DNA of 64,000 nucleotides from Trametes villosa (lineage: Eukaryota; Basidiomycota; Agaricomycetes; Polyporales; Polyporaceae), in the NCBI GenBank assembly GCA_002964805.2, contig PUDQ02000125.1:82117-146116 (forward strand), written 5' to 3'. The notes beneath the pieces are model-generated. The model searched no databases, was not told where the DNA came from, and worked only from the letters and a program-made list of their open reading frames with translations. A program made the translations under genes and the position numbers. Positions 34,237 to 46,775 of this stretch are shown one piece after another (position 1 is the stretch's first letter; each line of letters starts with the position of its first letter).

Positions 34237-35914
34237 TCCCCGGCATGGAAGTCCATGAGGCAGACAGTTGCCGCTGAGAGAGCGTCTGGGTGCAGAGTCA
34301 CACTGTAAGCTTCGACCAAGATTTGCGTGTCCAACTTTGTCGTAATTTCGGAGTCGCCAATGGCCGCCCGTTCCCGTCCCTGCCAGGTCTGCTTGCGGTC
34401 CCTCCAGGTGTTCGGTGGGAACGCGATGTGTACGAAGGTTTGCCGTACGAGTTTGGGCAACGAGGAAATGAACGTCCCGGCTTGTAAGACGGCCTCAATG
34501 GTATTTAAGAGAACTTCAGCCTTGCGATCCGAAAAGAGCTCGACAATGTACGTGATGGCTCTGCGACCTGCGGAGGACACGGTTGCGTGGATGAAGTAAG
34601 CCCAGTACTTTGGGTCACAGAGATGGAGGGTGCGAGCTTGGGGCGTGAGGTAGGCGCAGCTCGTGTTGAACAGCGGGAGGACGGTGGTGACGACAACGAA
34701 GACACCTAGGAACCCCACGAGAACAGAGGAGATGGCGGCAACCGTGTTGTGAAGGTTCCACAAGAGGAGGAGAAGTCCAGCAAGAAAGAGTGCGAGGGCG
34801 AGCTGCAGCAGCACCGGGATGATCCCAACGATATCCTCAACATGCCACTTCTTGAGGTTCTTTAACCGGTGCTGGCGGAGGCGAGCGGTGGGGCGAGAAT
34901 TTCCTGCAACGCCGCTCAAGTACTCGTTCGTCCATTGCTTGGCCATGATGCCGATGGTAGCAGCGGCCAGGCTGAGTATGAGTCCCGAGAACCAGAGACC
35001 GTTGAGCCAGATGGCCCAGCGCGGGATCGGGGAGGATTGGTTTGGATTGGCAAAGATCCCGGGAGCTGGCTGCTCGGTAGAGTTGACGAAGGGCGGGTGA
35101 ATGGAGAAGCTAGCGAGCTGGGAGGATATCTGCTGCAGAATCGCAACCGAGGGATCCGGTGAGGCGGGACTGAGGAGGACGTAGGTCTGGACGTTGAACG
35201 TCGTGAGGACCGCAGAGAATAGACCCGCCTTATCCGCCATGATCAGTCATATCTAGCCTGTTAGGAGCGCGCAGGACACGCACGAATACGAGGTAGGTGT
35301 CGATCTCTTCCTTCCATCGCTTGATCATCTCATCACTGTATGTCTGCACCATCCCCGCAGCCTCTGACCAGGCCTTCGCTTTTTCCTCTTCAGTGTACAC
35401 CTCGTCTCGCCTATTCAAAACGTCCTAGAGCATACCATTGCAGGGTTAGCTAGGACTCAACTCCCGACAGGCAGGACATACATATCTATCTTCCACGTTT
35501 GGAATTTCTGGCCGCGCAGGCGATTTATTCCCTACCGCCTTTTCCTTCTCCTTCTAAAGAAAAATGACGAATTCTGCTGCTGGTTCATAGGCAAGGGGAA
35601 GAAACTCACCCTGTTGCCAACAACGCTCTCTTCCACAGGCTTTCCGTCTTTTGACGTCGGGCGCTGGTCTACAGAGGGGCGGCTGCCCGAGTGAGACGGC
35701 TCGTCCGCGACCTGTTCGCTTGGACCGTGCGACGTGCTAGACATTGGTTTGTCGGTTGCAGGCTGGGAGGCTTGGTAATGCGAGGAGGTGTGTCGTGAAG
35801 CAAGCACTCGGAGGGTCTCCGGGCTCATGAGGAGGCTGCAACGCGGAGGGAGCGTGCCCGGCACTGCCCTGCTTCCTCGCCTCCCATGTCGAACGTCAAG
35901 TAGAGTTTCTACCA

Positions 35915-38274
35915 CCTGCAGTGCAATAACTGCTGCTCATCAGTTACTCATAGCCGCGAGCGTGCCTACAAAATGCGACCTCGGCGAGGCCGTGCATGGC
36001 GCAGCGCTGGCACGAGATCAAGAACAGGTTGCTGCGCACCTACCTGCGAGGGTACTACGGGAGCTGTTTTGGTTTGTGCAGGGCACACACACGCCTCATA
36101 TGCAAGCCCGGCTGTATATGTACAGGCGACGACGGAGAGTAAATGCGAGCCGATGCGTACGGCGTGCGCTTGTGACGAGTCAAGCAAACTCGAATACTAC
36201 ATGCCGCGCCCTCGCCCTTCTTGTCCACGCCAGCACAGCCGCTGGCACGGATACGCACTCGACGCGCTTGTCCCCGACGCGTATGCTGAGTGCGCAAAGG
36301 GCTGATTGCGCAAACGGCGCGCGCTCATCTACCATTTTCACCGTCATCCGTTGTCTGGACAGCGCTCTATACATCTATCCACCAGCCAACCACGCGGTAG
36401 GCCCGAAGCCGCTCCTTGTCCTAGTACAGCGCGCTGCGGAACTCTGTCACCAATGTCCACGCTTGTCCTCTCTCGATACCTCTGGCGTTACCGGTGCTGT
36501 TGCGCCCTCTGTCGCCGCCGCCGCTCTCAGTGCATGTCCACACTGTCAGCACATGAACGTGGAGAAACTGCGCCGCCAGACCAGTACTCTGCGCCTTCAT
36601 TGCGGAGATGCGTGCCCCGCACGCAAGGGCGCGGGCTCCTTCCTGGAACGACGTCAGCACCGAAACACGACCATGTTGTGGCATGAGTCGGCGAACAACT
36701 GCAGACGATGCGGCTGGTGCGTCGGCGAGACGTGCGTACCTATGTCGTTGCGCGTTGATCCCCGTTTGAGCACACGCAGAATCGAAGCAGTTCCGGACCC
36801 GGGAGGAATTGATGAATGGCAAGACGCGTCGCTGGGGCGCCACGCACGATGGGCGACCTTTTTGCCGGTGTGATCTCCAACGTCCGCATGCTCGTGTGAG
36901 CGTGCGCCGCTCGAAAACTCGGGGCGATGTCGATACTCACAACTACATACGATGCGGCTGGGATCGCGAAGCCGCAAGCCAAGCATCTTCTGCCGTTAAC
37001 GGCCGGTATTCCCGTGCACGCACGCGGTGGTGGGTTACTTGAACGCGGGCAAGTGACCCATATTGACGAGGAAGCGAGGAAGAGAAGCGAAGGTGTAACG
37101 AAAGAGTCCACTGGAGGCGTCTTGGGAAACTGTCTAACCCCACTGCCTGTGGGATAGGTGAGAAACGACGTATTGACGGAGTCCATCGATGTACCGGAGG
37201 GCACGAGGGGATACGTGGGCATCCTCGCGCTGTCGCCTAACTGCTGGTCAGTCGATGGCCGGAAACGGGCTCTTCTGCGCAACGTACCGCATAGTGGTAG
37301 CACAGAGCGTATCCTCGGGGTAACCTAGATGCCGGATGCTCTTAGCGTTTGCCTGAGGTCCGAAGATGGCACTAGGCGCGCAAGACATTAAGCTGCGCGA
37401 ACCATGCCCTGCCACTGTATTGACGAGTTAATCGTGGCCGCGAAGTGCGCACAGCTTGGCGGCACTCACAGCCGCAATATGGAATACATTGTAGTGTCGT
37501 TTGAGCGGATCGCCATAGCTAGGGGAACCTCCGTGTTTCCAGGCCAGCCCGTCTCGCCAGATACGTCTTCGTCGAGAGCTAAGGCACCAAGCGCAGACTG
37601 CTCGCTTGGACAATGCGGGTCGGAGCGCGCATGCCGGAGAGGAGGGTGCCTGTTCGGTATGAGAGATATTAGGCGCAGCGGCTCTACCTGGTGAGCGTCA
37701 CCGATTGTAATATCGCACGCGATACCACTCTATGACGGTGGTTATTGGACAAAAATAACGGCATTGAAGTTTCCGCGCCGTTCACTGCGATGTGACCGTG
37801 ATTCACCGTGATGCTCTGCGCGTCACGATCATTCAGCGCCAATCCGCACGCTTCCACCCCATGCACGACGGTGCCCTGTGGATCCTTATGTGTCCCAAGC
37901 CCGGCCGTTCACTGTAGATCCCTGTGATACATCACCACTCCCAAAACCGTGTCATTTGCATCTGAAAGTCATTCACCGTACTGCACTCCCGTTCCCCTTC
38001 GATCATTATCGTGTGTTATGCATCCCTATCGATCCCGGGTTAGCTATTATCGCGACTCCCTTCAGGAACCACTGCAACGCACTGAGGTTCACCTTGATTC
38101 ACTACTGTGGCACCTGGTCAGGGGCCCCAAATAATGCCCAACAACAGCCTTCAGGTGTTTTCGTCCCCATCCCGAGGGTGTCCTTGCCCTTCACCTCGCT
38201 ACTCTCCCCCAGCTCAGTGTCCCTGCTCGACCATCCTCTCTCTGTCGCTCCACCCCTCCAAAAATCTGCAAAAA
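35915..38274. other. Spacer upstream of the Cys-rich gene, no supported gene
   Basis: No domain or exon chain is recognised. The last ~400 bp (37880-38270) is pyrimidine-rich, with repeated cattcaccgt / gattcaccgtg words at 37790-37980. It may hold the promoter of the gene starting at 38275. Confidence 0.35.
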
Positions 38275-41200
38275 ATGGCGACTCCCATGCTCCCCTCCAG
38301 AAACGCATGTCGCCACATTAGCTGTAGGACCGACAGCGACGGCTGCGCTTGCTTTATAGTCGTCGCCAACGGGGTCAATCGCCTGGTATGCCCTTCCCGT
38401 TCTCGCACCACGCCCTCTCCACCGACCACATTTCAGACCGCCCTCACCCCTGCCGAGCCCTGCTCGGCTTGTGGTCGCCCTTGGTTCTGCCACGTTCTTG
38501 CCGAGATCGCACCCGGCCACCCCAACCCTTCGTTCCAGCGTGGAGGATTGACCGAGTCAAACTGCGGTGGATATGCATCGGTGAGTCGCTCCGTACCTCG
38601 CATGATATCGCTGTGACTGACTATTTCAGGTTGTCAACCCAAGCGAGTGGATGTTCGATACCGTCTGCGAGTGCGGGCGTGCTCTTCGCAGCCACGAATG
38701 TTTCCCTTCAGCCGGAGCTACCCCTAACCCAGCAGCTGTACCCCAGGTCCCTATGTACGTCTCTAGTATATGTCCACCGGCTGGTACTAACGATTGGTCT
38801 TCATAATCAGAGCGGCTGTAGGACAGCCGCAGTTTGGGGGCTTCGGCGCTCCGAACCTGCTCCTGCCAGCCTCCCAGACCTCGGTCGCCGCTGCACCCCC
38901 GATCGCTGCCTACTATGGTATCAGGGCGTCCGAGCCGGGCCGCACTATTGACCGCCGCAACGCCAGTGCTGATCGTGCGCGCAACGCAGGTTCCTCCAGC
39001 CGGGCTGGAAGCGCTACTGCCCGCCCGAATGCTTCCCGTGTCCGTACATCGACCACTACCTCAGCCCCCGCTCCGTCGGCACCCGCTCCTTCGACGCCCG
39101 CTCAAGCACCTGCTCAAGGACCGACCACCGATGACAGCCTAGTCAAGTTTTGTGTCGTCTTCATTCCGCAAGTTGTACGTTCTGTATACCTACGTTGCGT
39201 CATGTCATGCCTGATACACGTACCCACAGCCCCCAAGTGTCCAGGCCCGCCAGTCTGGTGGAGGCCGGGGCAATCACCGCCTAACAGGATATCCGCTGCC
39301 GGCGTTCCGCTGGAGCGCCGAGCAGTTCACCTCTCTCGTCGATGTCCTGAACAGGGTGGACCTTGTCTTCTCTGTATCACTCGCTGCGACCGGTCCTGTA
39401 TGGAAGGAACTAGCCAGTCAGGTTCTCGCCCACTGCCAAAACAAACATGTCATTATCCCCAACGTCTCTGCCACGACTCCTCTGCCAGCGACACCAACTG
39501 GCCTACCCTTCATCCTCATCGCACCTGGCAACCTCCGCCGTAATCGCATCGACCGTCCGTACGACCCTTATGACCAACTGGACGTCAACACATTCTGCAC
39601 CAGCGAGCTTCTGAAGCGTCCCTTCCGCGGGCTGCATCTGCCGCTCGACGATCCTCTCAGCACACTTCCTATGCTGCTCATTGGTATGTATCGCTCCTTC
39701 TCTGAGTGCCTCTGCTGATATTCTCTCTGCAGCCCCGCGCCGCGACAATGTTCGCTCGTCTATCGCACGCTTTGCCCTCGCTCGTCTCGACCTGCCTCCT
39801 TGGACGGAGGCTCTCGAGCAGTCGAACCGCTTCAACAGCCAACATCAATGCTTTGCTGCCCGCGTCATGCACACGGTTGCGCCGACCATCGACTGGCAAT
39901 GCCAGTCTGAAGACTGCGCCCCTTCGGCGAATCTTGCTGCACTCCTGGGCCGTCCCGCAGACGTTTCTCTGACGGCTCCATCTTCCTCATCAGCAGCCGC
40001 TCAGACGCCATCCGCCTTCTCTGTTGCAGGGTCCTCCACTGCAGCGGTCTCGTCATCGTCAGCCGAGGCATCCTTGTTCCTCCCCGACGCCAGCGACTCT
40101 GAGCTCGAGCCTGAACGTGAGGTAAGCTCTACTTGGGTTGCATTCGATCGTGTCACCCAAACTCATATTCCACGTTTAGGAAGTGGCCCCACCTCCTCTT
40201 CCACAGCCTGATACGGTGAGTTTTACCTCCCGGACCACAGTACTGCTCGGTATGCTCATGGTTCTCCTCGCTCTAGTCAGGCAGCGAGCCAGGCTCAAAC
40301 GACACATATCAGCACCCACGCCCAGCTACCCTGACTACTGCCACTCAGGCCGCCATAGTATCCACCAGTGCAGCGTCCGTACGGGACCGCTCTGCCTCGC
40401 TTGAGGTGATTCATCCCTCGTCACTTGTCTAACCTTTTCTTAACATTGCATTCTCATCAGATCATCCACGCTGCTGCCCATCCGGCGATCCGCTCACGTT
40501 CATCTGTGCCGGCGATTGCCGGCCTGCACGCCCCCGCTCATCTCACTGGCGCAGCAGTGAGTCGTCTGTGCTGTCTTGTTGGTTGCACAGAGCTAACCGC
40601 TGTCATCCTCCAGAGTACGCCGCTAACAGAGTTGTCGCAAGCAGCAGTCGGCGCGTGGACGAGCCGCGTGCGCCGTGCAGTGCCTCCCGACGTTACCGCG
40701 CAGCGCCCATTCCTCGAGGCCCCCGATGCCCCAACCGCTGCTGCGGTGTTACTCTTCCTCATTAGGTGGCTGATGTGTGATCCTGCGCCGGCTTTAAGGG
40801 GTAGCGGCATGAGCTTCACCGAAGCGCTGAAGGCGAACTTCCATCCCCAGGAGGTTGTATGCAGACTGACAACACTGGGTACACTGCTCACCATCCGCGG
40901 GACCGAAGTGCGAATGTACGTCTGGATAGCTTCGCCCGGGTATCTCTCAGTACTGATACCTACACAGCGGCCAGGGCATCGGGGACGCAACTGTGCGCAC
41001 TATCCTCCGGCTCGCTGTTCGATCAGCTCTCTCAGACGATCAGCTCTGGGAGAGCCACGGGCATTTCAAGTCTATCCTCTTCCACCATTCGCGCGATGTG
41101 GTGCCTGCGCGATGTTCCCGCCTGCAGGCGTGTGGATACCTCGCTCTTCTTCATATGATCATTCTCGAAGCCGCTCCTGACCCCATCTCGCCATTCCTAC

Positions 41201-42401
41201 TACGCGCCGCCATCGAAGACCGTGCACGAGCATTCAGCATCGATGCCCCCTTCCTTCGCCGGCTCGCACCGGACATGTATGCAGCACTCGCACCATGGGC
41301 TGAGCGCGACATCACCCTACCATTGGACACTCGCTTGACCTCGCCTATCGGAGGGTTGCTCTATGGAGCTGGCATCAACGTAAGCCACTCACTTTCATGA
41401 TGAATCACGTCCTCAATGCATGGGTTGCAGCCACGCGGCCTATCGTCCAACCCCTCCGCCGAGGAACTGTGTGCCCTGGAGCTTTCCTTGGCTTCGGAAG
41501 TACTCCTTGGGGACAAGGATGTCTCGCACCACCCTGACCTCATAGCTTTCGCTGACGGTCTGAGAGTTGTCCTTGCACCTGGAAGTACACTCGACAAGGT
41601 GAGCACGTCCCGCTCAGACTGCTCGCCTCTGGGCACCTGTGCTTACAAATGAAACAGACATTCAGGGAACATAGCCGCGATTACCTCGCGTTTATGTACG
41701 ACCAGCGCCTCAATGACGTTGAAGAACTCATTGCACGCTTGCAGTTCCGCACCGGTGTCAAGCATTCCAGCTCAGCCTACCCCATGGACCTCGGCGATGA
41801 TGACGAGAGCGGCGACAGCAGCTCCGAGCCCCTCGACGACAATTCGTGGGATCTCATCAACGAGGATCTCTTCACCATGCGGCTGCACGCCTACCTCCGC
41901 GGCACAGGCCATCCCAAGCACCCGCACATCTTGGACCTCCTCTCGGCTGATAAGATCGCTGCTGCAGAGGGAGACCCCTTACTTCGTGCGCGCGCATTCT
42001 TGCAGCTGATGTCAGGGTCTGATCTTGTACCGATCCAATCGGATTGGTCGCTCAAGGTGAGCTCTGAGCCTTCAAGTTGCACATATGTCATTCCTGAACA
42101 CAGCGATGCCACAGCTCCACTTTACTCACACGGGAAATCGCACATTCGTGCCTTCCGAGGACGAAGAGCCCCCTCTCCCTGCGCCTGTCAGTAAAACTTC
42201 CCGTCTTGGTCTGCCCTGGATTCTGACCTCCCCTCGACTCAACTGAGCATCCACGCCTGCTTCTACGATGGGACCGTTCATGTGGATAATGGGTTGCGCA
42301 ATCTTCTGCGGGAGGAGCCCCATGGAGACGGATCTGCTCTGGCCTTTGATGCATGGATCCATGGTCCATCGCTCGAGCCTAATGATTTCTCAACCATCTA
42401 G
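38275..42401 (+). CDS. Unrecognised 13-exon gene with N-terminal Cys/His-rich region
   Basis: Exons read from splice sites: 38275-38580, 38630-38754, 38811-39174, 39230-39683, 39733-40121, 40180-40215, 40277-40405, 40461-40556, 40614-40915, 40968-41379, 41431-41598, 41658-42056 and 42115-42401. Introns are 49-61 bp with GT..AG ends, and phases agree across exons 1-13, giving about 1150 residues. The N-terminus has paired Cys/His clusters (CRTDSDGCACF, CSACGRPWFCH, VCECGRALRSHEC), likely metal-binding. A long Ala/Ser/Pro linker follows, then alpha-helical C-terminal domains (IGDATVRTILRLAVRSALSD; HLRGSGHP-like YLRGTGHPKHPHILDLL; SGSDLVPIQSDWSL) and the end IHACFYDGTVHVDNGLRNLL. I recall the C-terminal pattern as recurrent in Agaricomycetes beside mobile elements, but give it no name or function. 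A one-base frame conflict lies in the last exon (42187-42245), so the end is either frameshifted or mis-spliced in my model. Confidence 0.7.
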
Positions 42402-44340
42402 ATAATCTCCTGTCCGCAGGCCGCCCGAACTTTCAAGTAGTTGTGTACAGTTCCCCCTACCGATGCCCAGTAATCCCACATTGGTGTTCTGCCCCCCCAC
42501 ACACAAACCAGTGTTTGGCTGACGGAGCTACCCCGCTCTATGCGACCTGAGTCGGCGCCGGCAGGTGCAACGCGAGCTTTTGTGTCATCGTGTTTGTCCA
42601 GATCGCGCCCGCTGGGAGGCATTGTCAGCAAAGAGCGGTGGCAGAGCGACACGGAAGGCTCACCCACTGCGCAGGCAAAGGAACCACCGATCTCCGTCCA
42701 AAGAAGGACAACTGCGGCGACCATTACCACGTCGACGTGCAGCACGGACGCCTGCGCGCCGGCCTGGGAGCCGACCGCCGCAAGGCCACCGCCCGCGACG
42801 CGGGCAGTGCGCTCGGCGCGTCCGTAAGTGTTCAGTCGAGGTCGTGTGCCCTCCCTCGACGTCTCACAGCCGTCTACGGGGCATGGGGCGGCGATGTGGG
42901 TGTTCGCATGGTCGGCCTCCCGGAGGGCTGCTCGAAAAGTCAGATTTTCAATCTCGTCGTACATGCTCGAAACGAGCGGGGATTGATAGCGTACTCACCG
43001 GCGAGTGTTCATTCCAAGCAGCGTCGCAGGCGAGCGCGGCCGCAGCCGGCGGTGCGCGGTTCTGTCGCCGCTCCCGGAGAGCACCCATGAAACCGCCCCA
43101 ACCGACAGCGACGTTTTCTCCGCCGTTCGCCACAATACTTGCCGCGCGTACGCGTCCCGGTGCACTCATGCTGGGAACCGTGTTTGCGAGCGGCTCCGCG
43201 CGGGGGACGGGCGTTGGGGCCGCGATCGTCCCGGGCTCTCTCTGCCGCCGCCCATGAGATCGTGCCAACCTGAGCTCATTGTTTTGCGTCGGATCGCAGC
43301 AAAACTTACCTCGTACACCCCCCGTGGCTCATGCGTCCTGGAAATCGTGTTTGCGTGGCGCGCAGTGGGCGGGACCCCGGCGCATGGGGCGCTCTTGTCG
43401 GGGAGCGGGCCGCCGCAGTGCGCATCGCGGCAGGATGAGTGGCGCATCCGCCACGCCCGTACGTGTCCGCCCGAGCTCTTAGACACGCTCTGCACGCGTC
43501 ACGGGCATCCCGGAGCCGTGGGCTGGCCGCGGAGAGGTGCACGCAGACGGGCTCCCCGCGGTCCGGTTGGCGGGCGCCCGACACCGACTCCCTGCTCGCC
43601 GCACGCGCCCTCGACTGCTCATGGGCGACAGCGGGAGGCCGGTAGAGCGCGTCCGCCGCGTGGCTGGTCAGACGGAGGAGCATGCGGCGGGCGGCGCGTG
43701 TTCTTCGCGCGGGCGCGCCCTCATTTTGTCGGCCCGGAGGGCGCCCGGGCTTGCGGGGCGCGTGAAGCGTCGTGCGTGCGTGCCCGGGGTCGTGTTTGCG
43801 CAGCCGTTCAGGCGCAGGACGGGGTCGGGGCGGGGGCAAGCGCTTGGGGGGCGGGGCGTGCGTGATGGAGACGGCCAGCAGCGACGCATGGCAGGGAGGC
43901 GGGCGCCATCTGCACGCGTGCAGCCGCCGAGGTCGTGTGTGCCCCGCACAGGCTTCGCACGCGTTCCAGGGGTGTCAGGCGTCGGGCGTGTGGGGTGGAG
44001 CGTTCGCCGCCTCGAAGCGAGAGGCCGGGGGCTCACATGCCGAACGCTGGCGCACGCGGCGCGGCGCGGCTCAGGGGGCTAACGGACTCTATTGGGCGTG
44101 TATCTAGTACAGGACGGGGCTGGGTAGCTCACTTGCGCGGCGGGGCTCGTGTCGTGGAGACGACTAGACGCCCTATTATTTTCCGCTTTTTCCCACCTTT
44201 TTACCTACATATTCACGAGCATAAGCACAGTACAAGTACGAAGCGCCTGAACACGGTCAGGTGACAGGACATGTGATCGCGTCCACCCCCAGTATGTAGC
44301 TCCTTGTTCTCGGAGCGGCCTTGTTCCCATTATGGCTGTT

Positions 44341-44480
44341 CTATTGTTCCTTGTTCGTACACGCTATTGTTCTCCGCTCTATTGTTCCACATTTAGCCAC
44401 GCTATTGTTCCTTGTTCTATTGTTCCTTTGTTCTTTGTCTAGCCACGCTATTGTTCACCCTAGATAGGAAGCTATTGTTC
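44341..44480. repeat. Seven copies of CTATTGTTC in 140 bp
   Basis: CTATTGTTC occurs seven times between 44341 and 44480, in contexts such as cgctattgttc and ttctattgttcc, with shorter ttgttc echoes between. The array is AT-rich against a GC-rich background. Confidence 0.85.
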
Positions 44481-44531
44481 TCTCCAGTATATAGGTAGGG
44501 TAGATATCGCCCCTGCTCCCCATCTTGACCT

Positions 44532-44606
44532 CTTACGTCATTGGGGACAGGTGAGCACTCCCTGTACTACGCATACCAGGCAATATACTTACGTCATTGG
44601 GGACAG
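44532..44606. repeat. 19-bp direct repeat pair
   Basis: cttacgtcattggggacag occurs at 44532-44550 and again at 44588-44606. A GTGAGC donor-like site follows the first copy. Confidence 0.85.
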
Positions 44607-46775
44607 TCTTGCGCCTTCGAGCCGACCTCTCCCTTGGTTCCCGTTGTCCGGGTCCGTAGCACACCGCTGTAGCCCTACCAGACCTCTGTTGGTACGGGGG
44701 ATGCGCGTCCCTGCTGCGTACTTACCTCCTTATTCCTCGTCTTACCCGTGTTCGCCGCTGTTCGGGCCCCGCCGCTCGTCTCAGCACGTGTCCAGCCTCA
44801 GAAGGTTAAGTCCGCCTTCCTGAGCGCTCCGTCCCTCCGCGACAGCTCGGGTGTTCTAGCCACTGGACCGGGGCGGGCTGAAAACGCAATGCTGCGAGCG
44901 CAGTTCGCGGCCGGACGCCCTGGCGGCGTACCTGGCGCACGTACTAGGCAGCATGCACCGCGGGGCACAGCGGCGTGGCGGGGCGGCGACGGCGGAGGGC
45001 GGGAGGAGGGCCGGGAGGCCGGTGGAGTGGGTGGCTGAGGCGATCTTCCGGCGCCAGGCGTCGACGCCGGCTGCGTATGGGCCCTGACGTCGTCCGCGGG
45101 CGTCATCCGCGCTGAAAGGAGTTGTACACGCACCTGTAAGGCTCACAGCGCGTCTTGTGGGCGGCGGGGGAGGCCGGTAGGGTCGTCGGGGTGGCGACAA
45201 TGTTCCCGGCGCAGGACGTCCGCGGCGCGTCCATGCGCGCAGCGGCGCCGTCATCAACGTGCTCAGAACGCGTGTGAGGCGTCTTGAAGGTGAGTGATCA
45301 GCTGGGCAGGCGGTACGAAGACGGAGTGGGCGGACCTGTAAGCGTGGCCCGCCGCCTCTGCCCCTCGCGCGGTTCCCGCTCCTGCGACGCGAGCTGCGGG
45401 CAGCACGTCGAGGGTGTCGACGTGCTCCATCTGCGGGCCATATGCCGCTTCCCCGGCGCGTGTGGTGGCGGGTAGATGCAATCTGGCGGACGGGAGCGCT
45501 GTGAGCCGGGCGTGGTGAGCGCAAATCGGACCGGGACGACCTGCAAACGGACCTGGAGAGCGCATACGGCGGCCTCTGCACATCCACATCGAGCTTACAT
45601 GCGCCCGTCGCCGAGGGTGTCGTGCAGGGCGGGAGAAGAGGGAGGCGGGGGCTCCGTCGTGGAAGATGGATGGCGTTCGACGCGTTCACGTTCAGGCCTT
45701 CAGGAGTCGCGTCTAGCGCCGAAACGACGCGGTACGTCACATCCGGCATATAGGCGCCCGACTATTTGCCTTCAATCGTGTGTCACGCCATTTATCCCGT
45801 GCGTCCCGCCTTATAAGAACACTGGAATTTGGACTTAATCTACCCATATGAAGTCATAAATGCCCACAGAATTGTTTTTACTCGCTCAAGTTCGGCGACT
45901 GACTGTATGCATCAGTGTCACACCGGAGGGTAACTGTCACAGATAGTGACCCCGTCCGTTCGGCGTCTGTCTGCTCGTCAACCGCCGCGCTGAGGGACTC
46001 TGCTGTCCCGGGCCTGAGGCCTGATGCTCTGCATTTCCTCCGGTCCTCCTGCTATTCACAACCACGTCCTCCTGTGCAAACCGTCCATAGCTTGGACTGA
46101 GGCTATATCATGACGCTTTATTCGCCTGCTTGCAGTTCTGATTACTGTCTCATGCTGGGCTCGAGTTCCACTGTTCAACCCCGCCTCTCGTCCCGCTCTT
46201 CCTCTTCGCCATCTTCACTGGCACTATCCCACATCGCCCGGCACTTACGGTACACCGCAGCACCCTTGGACTTCCGAGAGCAGCTGACACAGGCGACTAT
46301 CACCAAGGCCCGCACGCAGCTTGTCACCCTCCACGAAGCTTCCCGCACCGGGAGAAGCTCATCGCCGACGCCCGCCACCCTCTAGCCGGCATCGACGTTG
46401 TCAGGTACATCGAAGGTGAGTCTCCATGGTACACATGCGCGCAGGGGCGGGACAGGGTGATGAGGAGAGTCTGAGAGCGCGATACGGACCCAGGATGCGT
46501 CCGTCGCCGTACCGTCCGCTGTGCATCCAGTCGCTCCACGCACTCTCGCGTATGAGACCCGAGACGCTCGGCGTTCGAAGGGCCGCTGGGAGGGATTTTG
46601 GTCAGCAGCGTCGTCAAGACGAGTTTGGGCGGGCCGGCCTGCGCAGACGGGGTGCATTTGAGTGTGGGCGGCGCAAAGCAGTCTGTAGAGCGCCGCGCCC
46701 GGGGCCGAGGGCTACGCCTTGCTGCTTGAGTGTGTGTGTGCAGGTCCGGGACGTCGTTTGGGAAGTAGTCATATG

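Larger units (their letters stand above)
20732..35744 (-). pseudogene. DUF6535-family gene, copy A2, broken by two Copia elements
   Basis: Paralogue of the gene at 2819-5847 with the same exon plan: ATG at 35744; exons 35744-35610, 35424-35284 and 35228-34237; continuation 27857 to ~27465; ~27410 to ~26885; ~26830-26678; and final part 21218-20732. The third exon is split by the element at 27858-34236 (target copy tcccc on both sides). The last exon is split by the element at 21219-26677 (target copy tctgg on both sides). At both sites the flanking codons join in frame: ...MDFHAG / DVINYFRQ... and ...PSDDLQ / TLRAYTRD.... No other stop is evident in the pieces read, so the gene was probably open until these insertions. 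Hydrophobic segments and the repeated C-terminal module match A1. Expression of a full product is unlikely now. Confidence 0.8.
18040..35915. repeat. Segmental duplication copy A2, expanded by two Copia insertions
   Basis: Partner of 1-6020. The interior contains LTR elements at 21219-26677 (5459 bp) and 27858-34236 (6379 bp). Subtracting both leaves ~6.0 kb, collinear with A1 to ~6010. The 5' arm 18040-20731 has no supported gene. Confidence 0.85.

Noticed and set aside
42540..44110. Overlapping long frames in GC-rich DNA
   Set aside because: Open frames occur on both strands with Arg/Gly/Ala-rich products and no domain or exon logic.
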